In this document: piece after piece, positions 53,629 through 61,560 of the stretch
Numbering within the stretch: position 1 is the first letter of the stretch
Layout: every line of letters begins with the position of its first letter
Source: an uncultured Oscillibacter sp.
GTDB taxonomy: Bacteria; Bacillota; Clostridia; Oscillospirales; Oscillospiraceae
Direction of reading: 5' to 3'
Assembly (NCBI GenBank): GCA_910588005.1
Contig: CAJUQM010000005.1
Span: forward strand, 21,579-85,578
DNA length: 64,000 bases
Notes under the pieces: model-generated
The model's input: the letters and a program-made list of their open reading frames with translations, nothing else
What the model was told of the DNA's origin: nothing
Database searches by the model: none
Translations under genes and position numbers: made by a program

Positions 53629-53669
53629 AGTTTAGACCAAATCCACGAAGTTGTCAATTTTTTTAACAA
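53629..53669 (-). promoter_or_regulatory. rex promoter overlapped by a Rex-box-like palindrome
   Basis: Minus-strand TTGACA (53652-53657) and TAAACT (53629-53634), 17-base spacer. TTGTCAA-TTTTT-TTAACAA (53651-53669) overlaps the -35 and resembles the clostridial Rex operator TTGTTAAnnnnTTAACAA with one extra spacer base. A TTTGTTAAAG half-site lies at 53611-53620. Confidence 0.6.
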
Positions 53670-53770
53670 TCTTTTATAGCAATTTTTTAAAAAATTTTCT
53701 GCAATTGATCAATCCTTGATAAAATATATCTCCGCTTTCCCCTATACCGCACCGGTGGACTGATTGATGG

Positions 53771-53802
53771 TCAAAAAAACGTGCGCCGTGATAGGGCGCA
53801 AC
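53771..53802 (-). terminator. Terminator of the hemolysin III gene
   Basis: Leftward stem TGCGCC/GGCGCA (53782-53800) followed by CGTTTTTTTG. A second, stronger inverted repeat (53814-53826 with 53830-53842) sits between it and the stop codon. Confidence 0.65.
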
Positions 53803-53858
53803 AGATCCGCAGGAGAGGCCGGACACTTTGTGTCCGGCCTCTGCACGCCCTTTTCCAT

Positions 53859-54566
53859 TCAGTAAATTCTTGTGTAGATTCCCACCCACTGCAAAGCGGC
53901 GGCCGCCAGTACAAACACATGCCAAATACAGTGGTCGTTCCGCTTTCCGCGGGCAAAGGGAATCATGCCCAGCGTATACACCAACCCGCCCAGCAGAATA
54001 AACCACAGCAGCGTCCGGTCATGAACATAGAAGTTTGGAATAAACATCAGTCCGCTCCAGCCGATGAGAAAATACAGCGTAAAATGCAGCGCCCGCCAAC
54101 GTCCAGGGCCAAAGATTAAAATCAGCGCCACACCGCCTAAAATCACTGCCCACTGGATGCAGAACAGCGTGATCCCCCACACGCCGCCCAAATACACCAG
54201 GAGGATCGGAGCGAAGGTACCGCCGATCAGCAGATAGATGGAGGTATAGTCAAATCTACGGCAGATCCGCTTTGCCGCAGAGCCGGTTTTCATTGCGTGG
54301 TATATGCCGCTCATCGCCATCATCCCCACCATGCTGACGCCGTAAAAGCAAGAGGCCGTCAGCTTCAGCGGCGTGTTGGATTTCAGCAGAAGCAGCGCCA
54401 TTGCCGCCGCTGCCAGCAGCGCGCCCACACCGTGGCTCAGGGCATTAAACCGCTCCTCCCCCACCGTCAGATGGGGCGGCTCGTTTCTGGCTCGGATCCG
54501 GGCCTTTCGGATCGCCCTGGCCCGCTCCCGGCACATCTGGTCTGTCATCGGCATCGCTTCCATCAT
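53859..54566 (-). CDS. Hemolysin III / PAQR-family membrane protein
   Basis: 235 residues, seven membrane helices. Conserved family signature: ALSHGVGALLAAAAMALLL, MSGIYHAMKTG (Ser-His), FDYTSIYLLIGGTFAPI, and the C-terminal NDHCIWHVFVLAAAALQW with the zinc-type His residues. The PAQR fold suggests a hydrolase of ceramide-like or other lipids. The first ATG of a tandem pair (54566) follows GGAGGAGACGT. Its promoter is overlapped by a perfect operator-like inverted repeat, so it is probably regulated. Confidence 0.9.
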   Translation of the reverse strand: MMEAMPMTDQMCRERARAIRKARIRARNEPPHLTVGEERFNALSHGVGALLAAAAMALLLLKSNTPLKLTASCFYGVSMVGMMAMSGIYHAMKTGSAAKRICRRFDYTSIYLLIGGTFAPILLVYLGGVWGITLFCIQWAVILGGVALILIFGPGRWRALHFTLYFLIGWSGLMFIPNFYVHDRTLLWFILLGGLVYTLGMIPFARGKRNDHCIWHVFVLAAAALQWVGIYTRIY

Positions 54567-54615
54567 ACGTCTCCTCCACATGTCAGCCGCCGGCTGTTAA
54601 TTGCATCCTCTCCAT

Positions 54616-54669
54616 ATCGTGTAATATGGTTTATAAAACTATATTACACGATGTATCATTATATTGCAA
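54616..54669 (-). promoter_or_regulatory. Hemolysin III promoter with 12-bp inverted-repeat operator
   Basis: ATCGTGTAATAT (54616-54627) and its exact reverse complement (54641-54652) are separated by 13 bases. The minus-strand -10, TAATAT (54641-54646), lies in one arm, and TTGCAA (54664-54669) is 17 bases upstream. Geometry fits a dimeric repressor site such as TetR- or MarR-type; the regulator is not adjacent. Confidence 0.65.
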
Positions 54670-55108
54670 GTAGTTTTTTCAAATTTTCTTTGGCCATTCT
54701 GTGAAATTTTCACCAAAAGAAAACCGCCAGGCAGATGCCGCGGCACAATCATGGGATTTTCAGGCTGCCGGCAGTTTCACTCTCTGCCCTACGGCAGTCC
54801 GCACCCTCTCCAACCAAACCGGCGGCATCTGCGCGCCTCTCTGCCGTAAATTTTTAAAACAGCAGCGGTTTCCCAAATCCATGTCAATAAATAAATTTCC
54901 GCTGCGGTGAACCGCAGCGGAAATTTGCGCCGGAGCCTGTTTGAAAACCGACTCCGCAGTGGATCTTCACTTTTCCATAGCCTGATGCAGGAAAGCCGCG
55001 CACTGCCCCCGGACATCAACACTCACCGGCGAACATCTGCCACAGCCCATACCAGGGCCGCCTGCCCCACAGTCCGCAGCAACGGTCCCAGAGACAGAAC
55101 TGGAGGAC
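54670..55108. other. Gene-poor, structure-rich interval
   Basis: No convincing gene. Two structures: GCAGATGCCGC (54731-54741) with its exact complement (54822-54832) closing an ~100-base segment that contains smaller CTGCC/GGCAG hairpins and, read leftward, ends near CGGTTTTCTTTTGG; and a perfect 16-bp stem with a two-base loop at 54893-54926. AGCCTGTTTGAAAA at 54936 resembles the end of the 168-bp repeat family with one base missing. Confidence 0.5.
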
Positions 55109-55560
55109 TTACGGCTGCGCCGTTTTAGACTCGCCGTCCTTCGGAAGCAGCACAGTCAATCCCTCCGGTACAGGAACATAAAAGTGCCCCAGGTTCACCA
55201 GGGAACCATCGGCTTTAACGGCGGAAACCGCTCCCTTCCGTCCACAGGCGGCGGCGACTACGCCGTCCAGCACCTTCACCGGTACGGCATGGAGTTTTAC
55301 ATCCACCAGCTGTTCACCCAGGGCAGCTGCGTCCGCAAGAAACGGGGACGTATCCGCCCGGCAGAGCTGCATTGTAGGCCGCCCCCGAACACACCGCCAG
55401 AACCAGCGCCAGGGAAAACTATCTCTTTTTCTAGAGGCAGCGCAGGCAGGGTGCTGTGAAAAGCGCCGGTACCCCGCAATGCGGCTTCCCTCACCCAATG
55501 GGGGCAATCATTGAAAGGGCATAGACCTGCCGCAAGCTGATGGCATAACCGCCGCCCCAC
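55109..55560 (-). pseudogene. Possible decayed secreted-protein gene
   Basis: Leftward, the last ~70 residues of the frame at 55109 (VDVKLHAVPVKVLDGVVAA, ... GLTVLLPKDGESKTAQP) look protein-like. In a neighbouring frame just upstream there is a signal-peptide-like stretch (FSLALVLAVCSGAAYNAA) interrupted by stops, and before that a further coding-like stretch (GGGYAISLRQVYALSMIAP) ends in a stop. This would fit a gene broken by one or more frameshifts. An intact short ORF starting at an internal ATG near 55369 is the alternative. No family recognised. Confidence 0.3.
55445..55531 (+). ncRNA. Candidate multibranched RNA structure
   Basis: GGCAGG (55445-55450) can pair with CCTGCC (55526-55531), enclosing a GGTGCT/AGCGCC hairpin, a CCGC/GCGG hairpin (about 55473-55483) and a CAATG/CATTG hairpin. 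It ends in AGACCTGCC like a cobalamin riboswitch box, but the rest does not match. It overlaps the putative decayed gene on the other strand, so the fold may be coincidental. Confidence 0.2.
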
Positions 55561-55716
55561 CGCAATTCCCGGGCAAACCGCGGAGCCGCCCGGTCCCCGG
55601 AGACTGACGGCAACCCCCACAGGCGGGTCTCTCGGCCCGGCGGCAAAAAATTTTTCTCGATTCCGCAATCTGTTTAAACTGCACAAAATTTCCGCTCTTT
55701 TTCTCCCATCTGCGTC

Positions 55717-55745
55717 TTGTATCTTCCCGCCGCCTCTGATACAAT
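55717..55745 (+). promoter_or_regulatory. Sigma-A promoter of ssnA
   Basis: TTGTAT at 55717-55722 and TACAAT at 55740-55745, 17-base spacer. Predicted start near 55752, giving a leader of ~145 bases. Confidence 0.8.
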
Positions 55746-55751
55746 ATAGGA

Positions 55752-55867
55752 ACAAACCAGAGAATGATAGCTGTAACGGAGTGCCGCGCGCACGGGCTGA
55801 CACCTATCATTCCTTTTCTTTTGGTAGGTGTTTCAAGCCGGTCCGGCTTGAAGCGCCTTTTCTTTTT
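55752..55867 (+). promoter_or_regulatory. Riboswitch-like leader of ssnA with terminator/antiterminator
   Basis: Three overlapping helices. P1: GAATGATAG (55762-55770) with CTATCATTC (55804-55812), enclosing a 33-base core that includes GTGC/GCAC. Antiterminator: ACACCTATCA (55800-55809) with TGGTAGGTGT (55822-55831). Terminator: 55827-55839 with 55845-55857 (13 bp including two G-U) followed by TTTTCTTTTTG. P1 and the antiterminator share bases, as do antiterminator and terminator, so forming P1 should favour termination (an OFF switch). From memory, an 'ssnA motif' candidate RNA and the xanthine-sensing NMT1 class are the families to compare; I could not test either. Confidence 0.75.
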
Positions 55868-55896
55868 GAAATCCACAAAAATCAGGAGGTTTTCGT

Positions 55897-57240
55897 ATGA
55901 TTTTACTGGCAAACGGCAGGCTCATCACCCGAGATCCCGCAGGCGCCGGCTACCTGCCCGACGGCGGCGTGGTCACTGACGGCGGAAGGATTGTGGAGGT
56001 CGGCAAGACTACCGCCCTGAGAGCCAAATACCCCCAGGCGGAATTTGTGGACGCCAAGGGCGGCGTCATTATGCCCGGCCTTATCAATGCCCACACCCAC
56101 ATCTACTCTGCCCTGGCCCGGGGCCTCTCCATCAACGGCTACGCCCCCACCAACTTTTATGAGGTATTGGACGGCCAGTGGTGGTACATCGACCGTCATC
56201 TGGACCTGGCAGCCACCAGGGCCAGTGCCCAGGCCCTGGTGATCGACTCCATCAAGCAGGGCGTCACCACCATCTTCGACCACCACGCCTCCTTCCGCGA
56301 AATTCCCGGCTCTCTGATGAAAATTGCCGAGGTCACAAAGCAGATGGGCCTGCGGGCATGTTTGTGCTACGAGGTCAGCGACCGGGATGGAGAAGAGAAG
56401 TCTCTTCAATCTGTCCAGGAGAATAAGGACTTCATCGACTACTGTGAGAAAAACCCCAGTGATCTGCTCAAGGCCATGTTCGGCGGACACGCCCTGTTCA
56501 CGATCTCTGACAAGACCTTTGACCGCATGAACGCCGCCAACGCAGGGCGGGTGGGCTATCACATCCACGTGTCCGAGGGCATGAACGACGTGTACGACAG
56601 CCTCCAGAACTACGGCCGCCGTCCGGTCCAGCGGCTCCAGGACCATGGAATTTTAGGCCCCAAGACGATTCTGGGCCACTGCATTCACGTAAATACCGCT
56701 GAAATGGACATTATCAAAGAGACCGGCACCATGTGCGTCAACAATCCCGAGAGCAACATGGGCAACGCCGTGGGATGCTCCCCTGTGCTCCAGCTCTTTA
56801 AAAAGGGCATCCTGGTGGGCCTTGGCACCGACGCCTACACCAACGACATGCTGGAGAGCATCAAAGCAGCCCTGACCATTCAGCGGCACAATGCGTGCCT
56901 CCCCGGCGTGGGCTGGTGCGAGGTGACGGACATGCTCTTCAAAAACAACGCCAAGATGGCCCAGAGGGCCGGTTTCCCTGAAATCGGCGTGCTGAAAGCC
57001 GGGGCAGCGGCGGATGTGATCGTCATGGACTACAAGCCCTTTACCCCCTTCTCCGATGCCAACATCGACGGCCACATGCTTTTCGGCATGACAGGCCGCC
57101 AATGCCAGACCACCATGGTTAACGGCAAAATTTTGATGCGCGACCGCCAGCTGACGGAAATTGATGAGGAGGCTGTCAACGCGGAGATTTTGGAGGTCTC
57201 CAAGAAGCTCTGGGGGACCCTGAACCACTGCGAATACTGA
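55897..57240 (+). CDS. ssnA: Putative aminohydrolase SsnA
   Basis: 447 residues, amidohydrolase fold. Metal-site residues: NAHTHIYSALARG (HxH near residue 68), HIHVSEG, LGHCIHV and GTDAYTND, in the order of the chlorohydrolase/guanine-deaminase group; C-terminal composite barrel returns with DGHMLFGM. SsnA genes track with YgfK and Se-dependent molybdenum hydroxylases, so a role in purine/related heterocycle breakdown is inferred; the substrate is unproven. The ATG at 55897 follows AGGAGG. The downstream ygfK gene is separated by ~370 bases holding a small insert. Confidence 0.93.
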   Translation: MILLANGRLITRDPAGAGYLPDGGVVTDGGRIVEVGKTTALRAKYPQAEFVDAKGGVIMPGLINAHTHIYSALARGLSINGYAPTNFYEVLDGQWWYIDRHLDLAATRASAQALVIDSIKQGVTTIFDHHASFREIPGSLMKIAEVTKQMGLRACLCYEVSDRDGEEKSLQSVQENKDFIDYCEKNPSDLLKAMFGGHALFTISDKTFDRMNAANAGRVGYHIHVSEGMNDVYDSLQNYGRRPVQRLQDHGILGPKTILGHCIHVNTAEMDIIKETGTMCVNNPESNMGNAVGCSPVLQLFKKGILVGLGTDAYTNDMLESIKAALTIQRHNACLPGVGWCEVTDMLFKNNAKMAQRAGFPEIGVLKAGAAADVIVMDYKPFTPFSDANIDGHMLFGMTGRQCQTTMVNGKILMRDRQLTEIDEEAVNAEILEVSKKLWGTLNHCEY

Positions 57241-57260
57241 AAGACAAGTATACAGAGATT

Positions 57261-57276
57261 TATCAAACAAGGCCTA
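57261..57276. repeat. Solo end of the 168-bp repeat family
   Basis: TATCAAACAAGGCCTA is the exact reverse complement of the left 16 bases of copy B's terminal repeat. No matching second end is found nearby. Confidence 0.5.
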
Positions 57277-57573
57277 GTGGACATACATGAATTGCGGCAA
57301 GAATTTATTTATTATCTAAAGGTAAACTATTCTTATGCCCGTCCAGAAATCATGGCCAGCAATGTCTTGTATGCGTACTACAATGACATCGGCATTTCCT
57401 TTCAGCAGATCTTTCTTAATGAAGACTCTATGAAAAATGCTAAAGCATTGCTCATTACGCATTTTGAGACGAAGAAAACTCCACGGAAGAATCCTAAAGG
57501 TGACGCTTCAGTTCAATACGTTTGTTGGTTGAAGTTTAAAGAATTTTTGGATTCTTCCGGTAGAACTCTTTAA
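57277..57573 (+). CDS. AT-rich hypothetical protein between ssnA and ygfK
   Basis: 98 residues, mostly helical with several Tyr/Lys: LRQEFIYYLKVNYSYARPEIMASN ... FETKKTPRKNPKGDASVQY. It resembles, loosely, the small N-terminal helical (SAM-like) module seen in some restriction/McrB-type and integrase proteins, here alone, so it may be a fragment of a longer gene. The GTG start directly follows a repeat end and there is only AAGG upstream. Base composition is much more AT-rich than its neighbours, suggesting recent arrival. Same frame as the ssnA stop. Confidence 0.5.
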   Translation: MDIHELRQEFIYYLKVNYSYARPEIMASNVLYAYYNDIGISFQQIFLNEDSMKNAKALLITHFETKKTPRKNPKGDASVQYVCWLKFKEFLDSSGRTL

Positions 57574-57612
57574 CGCAGAGCATGAAATTATTTATATGGA
57601 GGACAATGTGAA

Positions 57613-60561
57613 ATGTCTGAACTGATGACCCCGATCCCCTTCCGGGAACTGATGACCTGGGTGACCGCCGAGTACCAGAGAGACGGCACCGTCTTCGGTG
57701 TCCACAAGCCCTATAGGGCCGGCGTCAAAACCCTGCCGATCTTCGGCGAAAAAATTGAGACTCCCTTTGGTCCCGCCGCCGGTCCCAACACCCAGCTGGC
57801 CCAGAACATCATCGCCAGCTACTTCGCCGGCGCCCGGTTCTTCGAGCTGAAAACCGTGCAGAAAATGGACGGCGCGGAACTCTCCGCCTGCGTCAACCGT
57901 CCCTGCATCCTGGCAGAGGACGAGTGTTACAACTGCGAGTGGTCCACAGAGCTGTACGTTCAGCAGGCCTTTGAGGAATATGTGAAAGCCTGGTGCGCCT
58001 GCAAGGTCATGGCAAAGGTCTATGGCCTAGGTGATCCCAATGGCTTTGTGTTCAACATGTCCGTGGGCTATGACCTGGCCGGCATCCAAGGGGAGAAGGT
58101 GGACGCCTTCCTGCGCGGTATGATGGACGCCTCCCAAACCCCCGTATTCCAGGAGTGCATCCGGGTCCTCAAAGAGTTCTTCCCCGCCGAAAGCGCGTTT
58201 ATCGACGGCATCACCCCTCGCGTCTCCGGCAGCGTCACCCTCTCTACCCTCCACGGCTGTCCGCCGGATGAAATCGAGCGGATTGCCAGCTACCTGATTG
58301 AGAAGAAGCGTCTCCACACCTTCGTCAAGTGTAACCCCACCATTTTGGGCTACGAGACCGCCCGCTCCATCTTGGACGGCATGGGCTATGACTACATTGC
58401 CTTCGACGACCACCATTTCAAGGAGGATCTCCAATACGCCGACGCCGTGCCCATGTTCCGCCGCCTCCAGGCCCTGGCGGACCGGACCGGTGTGGAATTT
58501 GGCCTGAAGCTCTCCAATACCTTCCCGGTGGACGTGAAGTCCGGGGAGCTGCCCAGCGGGGAAATGTACATGGCAGGCAAGTCCCTCTTCCCTTTGACCA
58601 CCGCCATGGCCGCCCGGATCTCCCGGGAATTCGGCGGAAAAATGCGCATCAGTTATGCCGGTGGCGCCGACGCGCTGAACATCGACAAGCTGTTCTCCTT
58701 AGGCATCTGGCCCATCACCATGGCCACCACGGAGCTGAAACCCGGCGGTTACCAGCGCTTTGTCCAAATCGGCGACAAGCTGGATACACTGGAGTTCAAG
58801 CCTTTCACGGTTGTGGATGTAGAGGGAATCGAGGCTTTGGCCCTGGCGGCCCGGTCCGACCAATATCACGTCAAAGCCGTGAAGCCTCTGCCCCGCCGGA
58901 AGCTCTACGAGAAAGTGCCTTTGATGGACTGCTTTACCGCTCCCTGCAAGGGAGGCTGTCCCATCCAGCAGGACATCCCGGAGTACATTGAACTGTGCCG
59001 CAAGGGCAGATATACCGCGGCTTTTGAGCTGATCACGGAGAAAAATCCCCTGCCCTTTATCACCGGCACGATCTGCGCCCATCGCTGCCAGACCAAGTGT
59101 ACCCGGAATTTCTACGATCACTCCGTCCAGATCCGCTCTACCAAGCTGGTAGCCGCCGAAAAGGGCTATGACGCCTATATGGCAAAAGTGAAGGCCCCCG
59201 TTCCCGCCAACACCGGTAAAAAGGTCGCCGTGATCGGCGGCGGTCCCGCCGGCATGGCCGCCGCCTACTTTGTCGGCCGGGCGGGCATTCCCGTCACCAT
59301 CTTTGAGAAGGCAGACAAACTGGGCGGCATCGTCCGTCAGGTCATCCCAGCCTTCCGCATTGGGGACGACGCTATTGATAAGGATGCGGCCCTCATCGCC
59401 AAAATGGGTGCTGAGATCAAGCTGAACACCCCGGCCCCCTCTGTCGTCGAGCTGAAGGCCCAAGGATACACCCATATCTTCTTTGCCGTGGGCGCCTGGA
59501 AAGCCGGGAAGCTGGAGATCCCCGGCAACGTAGTGCCTGTGATCAGCTGGCTGAAAGACTTGAAGGCAGGAAACGCTGTATCTTTAGGACACGTGGCCGT
59601 GGTCGGCGGCGGCAATACCGCCATGGATGCCGCCCGGGCGGCTCTCCGGGCCGGGGCAAAATCCTCCACTCTGGTCTACCGCCGGACAAAGAAGTATATG
59701 CCTGCCGATGCCGAGGAACTGGAATTGGCCATAGCCGACGGCGTGAACTTCCTGGAGTTGGTGGCTCCTGTGGAGCAGGGGAACGGAAAGCTCCGCTGTG
59801 AGAAGATGAAGCTGGGCGCTGCGGACGAGAAAGGCCGGCGGAAACCGGAACCCACCGGGGAGTTTGTGGAGATTGACTGCGACACCGTGATCTCCGCCGT
59901 AGGTGAGCAGGTAGAAAGCCAGATTTTCACCGCAAACGGCATTCAGGTGGACGAGAAGGGACTTCCCGCCTTCCGCACGAATGTCGAGGGCGTCTTTGCC
60001 GGCGGCGACGTCATGCGGGGACCCGCCACCGTAGTGGAGGGAATTGCCGACGCACAATGGTTTGCAAACGCCGTCATCGGCGAGGCCCACCAGTATGCCG
60101 TTCCCGCCCACGCCAAGGCCAGCCGGGCCGACGCTATCGCCAAGAAGGGCGTCCTCTGCGAGTCTGCCAAGTGTGAGGGAGACCGCTGCCTCACCTGCAA
60201 CGTGGTATGTCAGGTCTGCGCCGACGTATGTCCCAACCGGGCCAATGTGGTTGTGGAACTGCCAGACGGACGGCATGAGATCCTCCACGTGGACCGGATG
60301 TGCAACGAGTGCGGAAACTGCGCGGTCTTCTGCCCCTATGACTCCGCTCCTTACCGGGACAAATTCACCCTCTTCAAAACCCGGGAGGGCTTTGAAGAAA
60401 GCGCAGGTAACCAGGGCTTCCTGCCTCTGGGCGGAAAAAACGTGTTGGTCCGATTGGGCGGGAAGATTTTTGAGGCCGATTTAGACGCTTCCAATGACCT
60501 GCCTGCGGATCTTGAGGTTTTCATTCTCACAGTCTTGACAAAATATACCTATCTGCTGTAA
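57613..60561 (+). CDS. ygfK: YgfK, putative selenate reductase / Se-hydroxylase electron-transfer subunit
   Basis: 982 residues. N-terminal ~430 residues resemble a dihydroorotate-dehydrogenase-like barrel (TPFGPAAGPNTQLAQN); then a Cys-rich N-terminal GltD-like helical region (CKGGCPIQQDIPEYI, CAHRCQTKCTR), an FAD loop (VAVIGGGPAGMAAAYFV, ~residue 537) and an NAD(P) loop (VAVVGGGNTAMDAARA, ~660), and a ferredoxin-like C-terminus (CLTCNVVCQVCADVCPNRA; CNECGNCAVFCPYD, from ~860). Belongs to the YgfK family linked to Se-dependent molybdenum hydroxylases; likely moves electrons between NAD(P)H and that pathway. Start ATG at 57613; GGAGG lies 12 bases upstream. Confidence 0.93.
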   Translation: MSELMTPIPFRELMTWVTAEYQRDGTVFGVHKPYRAGVKTLPIFGEKIETPFGPAAGPNTQLAQNIIASYFAGARFFELKTVQKMDGAELSACVNRPCILAEDECYNCEWSTELYVQQAFEEYVKAWCACKVMAKVYGLGDPNGFVFNMSVGYDLAGIQGEKVDAFLRGMMDASQTPVFQECIRVLKEFFPAESAFIDGITPRVSGSVTLSTLHGCPPDEIERIASYLIEKKRLHTFVKCNPTILGYETARSILDGMGYDYIAFDDHHFKEDLQYADAVPMFRRLQALADRTGVEFGLKLSNTFPVDVKSGELPSGEMYMAGKSLFPLTTAMAARISREFGGKMRISYAGGADALNIDKLFSLGIWPITMATTELKPGGYQRFVQIGDKLDTLEFKPFTVVDVEGIEALALAARSDQYHVKAVKPLPRRKLYEKVPLMDCFTAPCKGGCPIQQDIPEYIELCRKGRYTAAFELITEKNPLPFITGTICAHRCQTKCTRNFYDHSVQIRSTKLVAAEKGYDAYMAKVKAPVPANTGKKVAVIGGGPAGMAAAYFVGRAGIPVTIFEKADKLGGIVRQVIPAFRIGDDAIDKDAALIAKMGAEIKLNTPAPSVVELKAQGYTHIFFAVGAWKAGKLEIPGNVVPVISWLKDLKAGNAVSLGHVAVVGGGNTAMDAARAALRAGAKSSTLVYRRTKKYMPADAEELELAIADGVNFLELVAPVEQGNGKLRCEKMKLGAADEKGRRKPEPTGEFVEIDCDTVISAVGEQVESQIFTANGIQVDEKGLPAFRTNVEGVFAGGDVMRGPATVVEGIADAQWFANAVIGEAHQYAVPAHAKASRADAIAKKGVLCESAKCEGDRCLTCNVVCQVCADVCPNRANVVVELPDGRHEILHVDRMCNECGNCAVFCPYDSAPYRDKFTLFKTREGFEESAGNQGFLPLGGKNVLVRLGGKIFEADLDASNDLPADLEVFILTVLTKYTYLL

Positions 60562-60581
60562 CATCTCCCCATAGGACGCCG

Positions 60582-60620
60582 GAGGGCGGGAGCGTTTGCT
60601 CCCGCCCTCTAACTTTTTCA
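60582..60620 (+). terminator. Intrinsic terminator of ygfK
   Basis: 12-bp perfect stem GAGGGCGGGAGC (60582-60593) with 60598-60609, loop GTTT, followed by TAACTTTTTC. Confidence 0.82.
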
Positions 60621-60636
60621 GTTTCCCGCCTGCCTC

Positions 60637-61377
60637 TTACGTATCGATATACGCTGCCGCCGCATAGCCCACATAGTCCCCGTAGTGGACAACATACCAG
60701 CCCTGCCACTCACCATAGATCGTGACGCTGGCTCCGTTGGGCAGATCCGCCAGAATATTTCCTTTGGGCGATGGATAGCTCCGCAGGTTCAGCGTTCCGT
60801 ACTTGACCCGCACAGTACCTCCTATTGGAGTAATGGGATAGATGAACGGCAGGCCAAAAAACCGGGTCAGCGCCCGGGCCAGCTGCTGGGCAATCGCGTC
60901 CCAGTGGCCCTCCAGCCATGTGGCATCGGCGTAATTGTCGTGATAGCCGATTTCCACCAGCACCGCCGGGGCCTTAGACTGGCTCACCTCTCCCAGAGAT
61001 GTGGTCTCCTGCGTGGTTACCCTGCTGGGCAGGGGATAGATTTTTCGAAGCTCCTCGGCAATCAGCTCCGCCGCCCGGCGGCCCTTGACGCTGCCCGGGT
61101 AGTAAAAAGCGATGATCCCCCGCTCTTCGCCATAGTGCCCCTCCGGCGCGCCGTTGGAGTGCAGCGCCAAATAGAGGTCATAATTTCCGGCATTGGCCTC
61201 TCGGATCGAGGAACCTGCGGTCATCTCCGGCCGGTTCCTCTTATATTGAATGCCGTTGGACAACAGGTAGGGCACCAGGGCGTCTGCCAGCAGATTCATA
61301 TTATACTCCTCAGAGCCGCTGCCGGTGACATACTGATTCCACTCCTGTGTGCTGGGACTCAAATAAATCGTAGGCAT
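60637..61377 (-). CDS. N-acetylmuramoyl-L-alanine amidase with SH3 domain
   Basis: 246 residues. Amidase_3 domain: zinc/catalytic residues in MPTIYLSPSTQEWNQYVTGS, LALHSNGAP (His), and VLVEIGYHDN (Glu) near residue 145; a C-terminal bacterial SH3 (VKYGTLNLRSYPSPKGNILADLPNGA). No signal peptide is visible, so it may act in the mother cell/spore, as a phage-type lysin, or be exported by another route. Start ATG 61377 after AAGGAGGG. Convergent with ygfK. Confidence 0.88.
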   Translation of the reverse strand: MPTIYLSPSTQEWNQYVTGSGSEEYNMNLLADALVPYLLSNGIQYKRNRPEMTAGSSIREANAGNYDLYLALHSNGAPEGHYGEERGIIAFYYPGSVKGRRAAELIAEELRKIYPLPSRVTTQETTSLGEVSQSKAPAVLVEIGYHDNYADATWLEGHWDAIAQQLARALTRFFGLPFIYPITPIGGTVRVKYGTLNLRSYPSPKGNILADLPNGASVTIYGEWQGWYVVHYGDYVGYAAAAYIDT

Positions 61378-61560
61378 GGTCGTTCCCTCCTTCTCACTTT
61401 ATATTTATATGGCAATCAGAGGAAAAATGTGATATAGTTATTTCAATAAACCGCAAAAAATTCCGTATCCGGTTCTGTCGGGCAGATCAAAATCATTTGC
61501 TTCCGGCAATTCCCCATCCCTGTTCTCTTTTGAGAACCAATTACACTGGAGGAAGTCCCT

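Noticed and set aside
55445..55531. Cobalamin riboswitch
   Set aside because: Only AGACCTGCC resembles the B12 box; the required core and a downstream cobalamin gene are missing. Retained only as a weak structural candidate.
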